Source of the DNA: Halonotius roseus
GTDB lineage: Archaea; Halobacteriota; Halobacteria; Halobacteriales; Haloferacaceae
NCBI RefSeq assembly: GCF_006861655.1
Contig: NZ_SESI01000002.1
Coordinates: 532,775-596,774 of the forward strand
Direction: 5' to 3'
DNA length: 64,000 nucleotides
The translations under genes and the position numbers were made by a program. The notes under the pieces are model-generated. The model saw only the letters and a program-made list of their open reading frames with translations. It was not told where the DNA came from and ran no database searches. This document shows, piece by piece, positions 44,953 to 52,300 of this stretch (position 1 is its first letter; every line of letters begins with the position of its first letter).

Positions 44953-46743
44953 TCAGGCGGTCGTTACGTCGGTATCGACGCGCTCGTAGCGATCCTGTAG
45001 ATCGGCGAACGTACCGTCGCCGGCCAGAACGGCCTCCAGTTCGGCGGCGAGATCGGCCACCGAGATGCGGAGCTGGCTCGCCGAATCGCGTTCCCGCAGC
45101 GTCACCGTCGGCTCGCTGTCGCCTTCCAGTCCCTCGTGGTCGACGGTCACACAGAACGGCGTCCCGATCTCGTCTTGGCGGCGGTATCGACGGCCGATTG
45201 AGCCCGAGTCGTCGTAGCTGACCGACAGGCCTGCGGCCCGCAGCTCGTCGGCCACGTCGTCGGCGGTTGTCACGAGGTCGTCGTCGCCGACGAGCGGGAA
45301 GACGGCCACGTCGGTCGGGGCGATTTCCGGGGCCAGCGAGAGATACGTCCGCGTCTCGTCGTCGACGGTGTCCTCGCTGTAGGCGTGATCGAGCAGCGTG
45401 TAGACCGTCCGGCCGACACCGAAGGAGGGTTCGACGACGTGTGGCGTGATGTGCTCGCCGTTTTCCGTCTGTTCCTCAACGGAGAAGTTCGCCACGTCGG
45501 TGTCGATGGTGTAGCTCTCGCCGTCAACGTCGACGGTAACTTCGTTGCTATCGAAGGCATCTGGGTCGCTCTCGGCGAGTTCCTGTAGGGCGTCGGCCAC
45601 GTCGCCGGCCGCGCCGCCGAACTCGGGGCCGAGCGCGGACATGTCGGGATTGACGGTCGCGCGTTCGACCGTTTTCGGCTCGTCGTAGCGTTTGAAAACC
45701 GTAAATCGATCCTCGGAGTGTTCGCCGTGTTTGCGGAGGTCGTAGTCGCCGCGGTAGGCGAAGCCGGCGATCTCGATCCAGTTGCCGCCGACTTCGCTTT
45801 CGGCGTCCCAACAGTCGGCGGCGTAGTGGGCCCGCTCGCCAGCGAGGTGTTGGCGGAAGCGGAACCGATCCATGTCGACGCCGACGCGCTCGTACCAGCC
45901 TTGGGCGACGCCGAGGAAGTAGGCCACCCACGGCGAGCCGATGATCTCCTCGTCGATCGCTTCGCCAATCGTCGTCTGGATGTAGTCGCCGTCGTCGGCG
46001 TTCTGTTCGCTCGCGGGGTAGAGCGTCACTTCGACATCCGCCACGTCTTCCAGCGGCGGTTCGTCCTCCTCGGGATCGATGAACTGTTCTAACTCGGCTT
46101 GGGTAAACTCGCGCACGCGAATGATGCCACGGCGTGGGCTGATCTCGTTGCGGTAGGCCGGCCCGATCTGGGTGACACCGAAGGGGAGTTGCCCACGAGC
46201 GTACTCCTTGAGTCGCGGGAACTCGACGAAGATGCCTTGGGCTGTCTCGGGTCGCAGATAGCCGGGCTGGCCGCTGCCGGGGCCGATTGAGGTCTCGAAC
46301 ATGAGGTTGAAGTCCTCGACCGGCTCGCCCGACAGCGCGGCCCCGCAGGTCGGACACGCGAGGTCGTGCTCGCGGATCAGTTCCTCGACGCGGTCGACGC
46401 CGAGGGCTTCGGCGTCTTCGATGTCGGCGACGGCGTCCTCGATCAGGTGATCGGCGCGGTGGCTCTCGCCGCACTCCGCACACTCGATGAGCATGTCGTC
46501 GAACCCGTCGAGATGGCCCGACGCCTCGAAGACGGGTTCGGGCATCACGGTCGGGGCTTCGATCTCCTCGTTGCCGAGTCGGAGGGTGAACCGCTCGCGC
46601 CACGCGGATTCGACATTTCGTTTGAGGGCCGCGCCCTCCGGGCCGAAGGTGTAGAAGCCCGCCGTCCCGCCGTAGGCCTCGTTGGCACCGAAGAAGAAGC
46701 CGCGGCGTTTGGCGAGTTCGGTGAGTGCCTGCTGGCCGACCAT
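44953..46743 (-). CDS. glyS: Glycyl-tRNA synthetase (archaeal/eukaryotic type)
   Basis: A 596-residue class II synthetase charging tRNA-Gly. It opens ALTELAKRRGFFFGANEAYGGTAGFYTFGPEG and has motif 2 region YRNEISPRRGIIRVREFTQAELEQF and a C-terminal anticodon-binding domain from PTDVAVFPLVGDD. A zinc-ribbon-like insertion with IECAECGESHRADH and LACPTCGAALSGEP is present between motif 1 and 2. Its start overlaps the last base of the CBS gene stop, so the two are translationally coupled. Confidence 0.96.
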   Translation of the reverse strand: MVGQQALTELAKRRGFFFGANEAYGGTAGFYTFGPEGAALKRNVESAWRERFTLRLGNEEIEAPTVMPEPVFEASGHLDGFDDMLIECAECGESHRADHLIEDAVADIEDAEALGVDRVEELIREHDLACPTCGAALSGEPVEDFNLMFETSIGPGSGQPGYLRPETAQGIFVEFPRLKEYARGQLPFGVTQIGPAYRNEISPRRGIIRVREFTQAELEQFIDPEEDEPPLEDVADVEVTLYPASEQNADDGDYIQTTIGEAIDEEIIGSPWVAYFLGVAQGWYERVGVDMDRFRFRQHLAGERAHYAADCWDAESEVGGNWIEIAGFAYRGDYDLRKHGEHSEDRFTVFKRYDEPKTVERATVNPDMSALGPEFGGAAGDVADALQELAESDPDAFDSNEVTVDVDGESYTIDTDVANFSVEEQTENGEHITPHVVEPSFGVGRTVYTLLDHAYSEDTVDDETRTYLSLAPEIAPTDVAVFPLVGDDDLVTTADDVADELRAAGLSVSYDDSGSIGRRYRRQDEIGTPFCVTVDHEGLEGDSEPTVTLRERDSASQLRISVADLAAELEAVLAGDGTFADLQDRYERVDTDVTTA

Positions 46744-47600
46744 CAGAGCCCCTCCAGCAGGTCGATGTCGCGGACGATGCCGACGAGGTCGCCGCCGGAG
46801 ACCAGCGGAATCTGCTCGATGTCGTTGGTGATCATCGCTTGAGCGGCGTCGGTCGCGGTCTTGGTCTTGCCGATGGTGATCACGTCGCTGGTCATGATCT
46901 CGGCGACCGGTTCGGCCGGGATTTCGACGTTACGGGTCGGGAAGTAGCTGTTGCCGACGGCTTTGATGCCTTCCCAGGCCCACTCGGAGTCCTGTTCGGC
47001 GATGGATTCGCCGGTGTCGTCTTCGCCCTCGACGACGCGGGCGATCTCGACGATGTCGACCTCGGTGAGCATCCCTGTCATGTCGCCGTCGTCGTTGAGG
47101 ACGACGGTGTAGGGCACGCGGGCGTAGTAGATCTCGCGTTCGGCAACAGTGAGGGGGGTGTCAACGTAGGTCGTGTTGATCTCATGGGTCGCCAACTCGC
47201 CGACCGCTGTCTCGCCGTCGATCTGCTCGCGGGCGATGGCGTGTACCACGTCGGTGACGGTGATGATCCCGTCGAGTTCGTCGTTGTCCGTGGGATCGAC
47301 GACCGGGACGCGGCGGGCGTCGTTGTCGACCATGTGGGCGGCCGCATCGAGGATGTCGGTCTCGGGGGTGAGCGTGGCGACCTCCTCGGTCAGCAACGCG
47401 AGTTGATCCTCATCAGGGCGTTCGATCAGCGAATCGCGGGAGACGATCCCCCGGTAGACATCGACACCGTCGACCGATTTGGTCACCGGCACCGACGAGA
47501 AGCCGTACTCTTGTAGGTACGTCAGGACATCGTCACGGGTGCCCGGGAGCTCAACGGTCACAAGCTCGTTGCGGGGTGTCATCGCGTCAGCGACGTTCAT
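46743..47600 (-). CDS. CBS-domain protein (four CBS repeats)
   Basis: A 285-residue protein built of two Bateman pairs. CBS repeats lie at about residues 5-60 (NVADAMTPRNELVTVELPGT), 75-130 (LTPETDILDAAAHMVDNDARRVPVVDP), 155-205 (INTTYVDTPLTVAEREIYYARVPYTVVLNDD) and 230-285 (ADVISEIMTSDVITIGK-type, ending QIPLVSGGDLVGIVRDIDLLEGL). Such proteins bind adenine nucleotides and regulate partners. It is the first gene of a two-gene unit with glyS, whose ATG overlaps its stop by one base; a link to translation control is inference. Confidence 0.92.
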   Translation of the reverse strand: MNVADAMTPRNELVTVELPGTRDDVLTYLQEYGFSSVPVTKSVDGVDVYRGIVSRDSLIERPDEDQLALLTEEVATLTPETDILDAAAHMVDNDARRVPVVDPTDNDELDGIITVTDVVHAIAREQIDGETAVGELATHEINTTYVDTPLTVAEREIYYARVPYTVVLNDDGDMTGMLTEVDIVEIARVVEGEDDTGESIAEQDSEWAWEGIKAVGNSYFPTRNVEIPAEPVAEIMTSDVITIGKTKTATDAAQAMITNDIEQIPLVSGGDLVGIVRDIDLLEGL

Positions 47601-47673
47601 ACCCCGGGCTACCGTCGGCCAGCCTCTTGTATCAACCGAAGGCGGCCGTTGACGCGGCGGTCGGTTCCGATAT

Positions 47674-47683
47674 GATTAAATAC
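47674..47683 (+). promoter_or_regulatory. TATA-like box
   Basis: GATTAAATAC lies 22-31 bases before the ATG at 47705. Confidence 0.45.
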
Positions 47684-47704
47684 CTGAGCGTGTGAGAGTA
47701 TTCC

Positions 47705-47872
47705 ATGACACAGGATCACACGCCTGTCAGGGATGCCGGAACGCCCGAAGTCATGGCTGCCGTCGACGACGCTGACAGCCGGCCCTCGTATGTCATCGCC
47801 GACATCAGCCGCGACTGCGCGTGGCTCTCGGTCAACGAAACCGACGCTGTGATCCTCTCGGAGTGGTGTTAA
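47705..47872 (+). CDS. DUF7556-like small haloarchaeal protein
   Basis: A 55-residue protein ending in the pattern RPSYVIADISRDCAWLSV, NETDAVILSEWC. I recognise the YVIADIxxDxAWLS motif from the small haloarchaea-specific DUF7556 family; function unknown. It is divergent from the CBS-glyS unit, with a well-placed TATA-like box. Confidence 0.75.
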   Translation: MTQDHTPVRDAGTPEVMAAVDDADSRPSYVIADISRDCAWLSVNETDAVILSEWC

Positions 47873-48047
47873 GCTCGGCGCACGCACCCACGTATTGCTG
47901 ACGCCCTATTAATTGGCCTGGCACCTATTCTCACCCAGACCGCCAGGTGTATCGCCACCGCCAGACCGGAACCACTCCCGACGCCTGAGCCACCAGCGAT
48001 CGACGATAACCCGTGCAGTCAAATCCCCACACCCAATAGAGAGGGGT

Positions 48048-48332
48048 ATGTCGAAGGAGATCCCGGATCCCACAGAGACACGACGATTTGAAAACGGGAA
48101 GGTTATCGAAATCAAGGTTGACGGCGAGATCGTGATGCGGATCGAACGGCAAAACGAGATCTTTACCTCACCCATCGAGGATGCCGGGATCTGGGCCGCC
48201 CTGTCCGGAATTATCGGCTCCATCGATGAGACACTGGATGACAAACTCGACTCCGAACCCCACGAGGTGTTGGCGGAACACGAGGTCGAGATACGGGCGG
48301 GTCACGCCGGCGACTGGGATCAGATCAACTGA
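48048..48332 (+). CDS. small hypothetical protein
   Basis: A 94-residue protein, MSKEIPDPTETRRFENGKVIEIKVDGEIVMRIERQNE at its start, then a hydrophobic helix-like segment IEDAGIWAALSGIIGSIDETLDDKL. It is acidic, with alternating charged strands, and looks like a real haloarchaeal gene. I do not recognise a family. ATG 48048 gives the protein-like part; the frame upstream is not. Confidence 0.6.
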   Translation: MSKEIPDPTETRRFENGKVIEIKVDGEIVMRIERQNEIFTSPIEDAGIWAALSGIIGSIDETLDDKLDSEPHEVLAEHEVEIRAGHAGDWDQIN

Positions 48333-48979
48333 CGATCAGTGTGGGTGCGACACCAACGATACGCAACTAAAACAGCCAGATGTCGAAAAACGCCCTCCCC
48401 GTCTGTATGACGGGATCAGGCGTACCAAACCAGTGTCAACGTGTGTTGACTGTTCAAACCGCCTGCCCGGAAAGGTGACGGTTTCCGCCTGCCCGGAAGT
48501 GGTCAGACGGTATCGGAATCGTGGCACGGTGTAATAATAAAACTACCCCCGAAATTCTCAAAGCCGGTAATCGTGGCGCGAACAGACGAGCCTGCTTCGC
48601 GGACAACCATCCGAACCAGGATCCGAGCCAGACACCTGATACGAACATTACATTATTTGATTTGATATTCTGAACACCACTTATTTATATCACACGTCGG
48701 AACCAACAGTTGTCGCCTCGTGTCAACGAGTGCGGCTGTCGAACACGCCTGCCCGGAACAGGTCGGGAAGCGAGAGTTGCTTCCCACTTTACGTCTCTTC
48801 ATCGACGACAGCACTCCGCAGATATCGTGGTCAACTCCCAAACAGTACTGAGAGACTCCGTTCGCGTCCCACCCAATTCGCCGCAATGCGGTGCGACGAT
48901 CGCGTTCATACGTGTCACCGATACAATACAATCGTTTTTACATGTGGGATACAACGGTATAGCTAATAGGGGGTTTGTG
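48333..48979. other. gene-free, AT-richer stretch with diverged direct repeats
   Basis: About 650 bases hold no convincing gene; possible short frames on the minus strand (for example 48653-48931) do not look like haloarchaeal proteins. The middle part (about 48520-48560 and 48640-48700) is AT-rich compared with the rest of the window. The string GCCTGCCCGGAA occurs three times and a perfect inverted repeat (GTCAAC, GTGT, GTTGAC) is at 48435-48450. It looks like the remains of an inserted or duplicated element. Confidence 0.5.
48433..48770. repeat. dispersed direct repeat containing GCCTGCCCGGAA
   Basis: The 12-base string occurs at 48461-48472, 48487-48498 (26 bases later) and 48747-48758. 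The first and third copies lie in a longer diverged match: both follow GTGTCAACG (48433 and about 48719), then a similar CTGT..AA spacing, and are followed by AGGT. Together this is about 50 bases repeated about 286 bases apart. Confidence 0.6.
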
Positions 48980-49330
48980 ATGCGACAGCAGATCAACGGC
49001 GACGGGGCAGGGGGTAGCGACACGGAACAAACAATGGGAGCAATGCCAGCACAGATACATCACTGGATCACCGAGACATACTTTTCTGGTGGGTTGAAGA
49101 CGAACCCTCACTCCGACACACTGCTGCTGTACGGGGGAACGTTCATGATCGGCGGGCTTGTCGCGGTGGCCCTCTCATTCGGCCTGAACCTCTTTTCGTT
49201 TGTCGTCGCGCGCGTCATGCTGTATACGAGTGCCGCACTGCTGGTCGTCGGGATCGGCCTCTGGGTCATCCATGCGACCTGTCTCAGCCTCGGCTATCTT
49301 GCCCGGATCGAACGCCGGCTGTTGGGATAA
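48980..49330 (+). CDS. small membrane protein, unknown function
   Basis: A 116-residue protein. Residues 1-50 are polar (RQQINGDGAGGSDTEQ), then two hydrophobic segments at about 53-74 (LYGGTFMIGGLVAVALSFGLNLF) and 78-103 (FVVARVMLYTSAALLVVGIGLWVIHA), ending with the basic YLARIERRLLG. I do not recognise the family. ATG 48980 is preceded by a GTG one codon earlier; the frame continues further upstream but without protein character. It converges on polC. Confidence 0.65.
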   Translation: MRQQINGDGAGGSDTEQTMGAMPAQIHHWITETYFSGGLKTNPHSDTLLLYGGTFMIGGLVAVALSFGLNLFSFVVARVMLYTSAALLVVGIGLWVIHATCLSLGYLARIERRLLG

Positions 49331-49366
49331 TCGACCGCGACAAGGTACGACGCGCCCGACGCGCCG

Positions 49367-52300
49367 TCACATGAAGTCGGCGATGCCGCTCTGTTTGTTT
49401 TTGTCGTTCTCGAAGATCGACTCCAGAGAGCGTTCGAGGATCCGGAGTCGCTGTTTGGTGTACTCCCGGCAGCCGAACCGATCGGCGACCTCGATGGCGG
49501 TATCCATGTACTTGTTGACAGAGCCCTCGTGGACGGTCAGGTTGACACGGCCACCACACTCCCGGCAGTCGCCTGACAGCGGCATCCGCCGGTAGCTCTC
49601 CCCGCAGTCGAGACACCGGGTTTCCTGTCGAGAGAACGCCCGGAGGTTCCCGATCAGATCGGGCAGGAAGTGGTACTCGATGACGCGCTCGGCCACGTCG
49701 GTCTCATCGACCGCCCGGAGCTTGCGGGCCAACTCCAGTTGGGCGTCCATCTTGTCCATCATCGAGTCCAGCGTCTTGTACGCCGAGAGGCTCGGCCCCA
49801 TGTGGATGTTCGTCGTCGAGTGGGTGTGTTCGAAGCCGTGATACTGTTCGGTCGTATCGAGGGTGTCCTCGCCGGTCGTGATGTCGACGGCCTCGGGGTC
49901 GGCCATCTCGCGGGTCGCCTCGTAGAACTCTCGTGGGTACGAGGAGACGATATCCATGTTGTGGGCCTCGTCGTCGATCTCGGTGGGATCGACCCGCGAA
50001 GACATGACGAGCGGAGCGTCCATGCGGCCGCCGCGCTGATCCGGGAGAAACTGTCGAGAAAAGTTCAAAAGACCGTCCATGAGCAACATTACGCAGTCCT
50101 CGTCGCCGTCACACTGCGATTCTAACGTATCATTTACGATAAGTGTGTGCGTGTCTTCGACCGTCAGGCAGTAGGTGTACTCCTCTTCCGACTCGGCATA
50201 CTCGATACTGACCACGGAATCAACAAGGAAGTCGCCGTTCCCGCCATCGAACACACGTCGTTTCCGGTGGGAGATAGCCTCGACCTGTTGCTGGAGTTGT
50301 GTATCCTTTCGCGTGAGGTGGAAGCCGACCGTCTCGGCAAACTCAACAGCATCCTGTGAGCTGATTCTGAGCTTGTAACTCTGGGCCGCTAGCGACGGGT
50401 CATCGCTGTCGTAGAACTCCGGAAACTGTTCGGCAAGCTGTACTGGTTCGGTAGTCTTCACTCTGCCTGCGATGTTGAGGCGCGTGAGCAACGCCAGTAC
50501 ATCCTGTTTTAGCTCCGGACTAACTGTCGTCGCCGACACGGTGAGGCTGTCCACAGCAATGCTTCCATCGCCACTGAAGTACCCACTGAGGTACGCGGAA
50601 ATAATCGGTTTCGGCGCGTTGAAAATACACTGTGGCACGCGCTTCGTCTCCGCGAAGATGCCCGCGTCTAACACCGTATCGAAGAACGTCCGCGGCAACC
50701 GACCCGAAACGGTAATTTTCGCGTCGTTCTCGCGGTACGGTTCGACGCCGAACTCGCGTTCGAACACGTCGATATAGAACTCACGCGCTTCCGTCTCCGT
50801 CCCGCAGATCGTCGTCTGGTGGATCGTCCCCTTCGGCGTTTCTTGTTCGCGGGCGAACCCCTCGGCGGCATAGTATCCCAGCAGCGTCGCCATGTCCTCG
50901 GTGAGTTCCACTAGCCGATTCATCTCGGTGGAATCGCGCTTCATCCCCAACGTCACGTCGTCAGGCACGAAGTCGAGAACAGCTTCGACTGAGTCGCACA
51001 GTTCCAGCAGGATATGTGCCGGAACACTCCCGCGATAGAGGTAGTTACTCAGCGTTTTGTGTGACATCTCGAAGTACTCGGCCGTACTCTTCAACGGGTA
51101 GAACTGCCCGTCCCAGTCGGCCGCCAACTTCGCTTCGAACAGGTCGTAAAGAGTGTCCTTCTCGATGCCTTTGATCATCAATCGCTCGTTGTCGACCGCG
51201 TCGGCCCGGATGAACTCCGCTAGCAGGTCGAACTGCTGTGGCTCCGCCGACGGCTGTACGGTATCGAGGTGTTCCGGTGTGATGAGCGAATCCGTCGAGG
51301 TAAGCTCGCTGGCCCGCTTCGTTCGTCGTTCGCCGTCCTCGAAAACCTGCATCTCGTGGTTCGGTGTCACCGTGAGTTCTCGCCCGCTCCGAGTTTCAAT
51401 GTCGATCATGTGATCGGGCGCGGGATGCTTCGAGAGTGCTTCGACCGGCTTCGTCACAATCGATCCGTCGTCGTCGATGCTGGGCACCGAAATCGCGCCG
51501 TCGATCTCCTCGATCAGCGTTCCGAAGTCGTCCTCGCGTGGGTCGTCTAAGCGATCCTCAACGACCGCCCGGATCGTCTCGTGGTGCCACTCGCCGACCT
51601 CGTCTTCGAGCCAGAGTTTCGTGTCGGGATGGAAGCAGTTCCGCCGCTTGGCGGCATGAAAGTACGGATGAGCGTAACCGACTGCGGCACTCGTAAATCC
51701 AATCACACGCCCGACAACTGCGGCACTCGTGTGGGGTGCCATCCCGAAGACGAGTTCGCCGACGAGATCGTCGCGGTCGTCGATATCGTAGAACGCGGGT
51801 AGCCCGTAGAACCGCTCTAAGAGGTCGTCGACGAAGTCGGCCGTCTTGATCATGTGTTCGGCCGCGCCATCCGAGAGGACGATATCCTGCACCTTGAGTT
51901 CAACCAGTTGATCGTCGTGTCGCAGCGGGTCGCCGTCGATGTCGGTGTCGTAGCCGAGGCCGCGGAAGTGGTCAGCAGTCACGTCCAACTCCTCGGGTTT
52001 AACCGCCGTGACCGGAAGGTCGGTCATATCGTAGCGGACGGTGCCGTCCTTGAACGCGGAGACGCCGTGTTTCGCTCGGAGAATGCCCTTCTCCATCGGT
52101 TCGGGCGTCTTGTTCGCCGAGGTGAGGCCTTTGACGCCTTTCAGCATCCCGAAGTTGCCCTCGCGTTCGTTGATCGCATCGAGGGCGTCGTGGTACGCCG
52201 CGTTGAGGTCGACGGTTTCCCAGCCGGCGGCGGTGACCTCCCGGCCGCATTTCGGGCAGTCGACGCGGCCGGCCTCGTCGGGTTCACAAACGATCTCGCA

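Noticed and set aside
48653-48931. 92-codon minus-strand frame in the gene-free patch
   Set aside because: Cys- and Ser-rich without acidic character; not like haloarchaeal proteins and no start-signal support.
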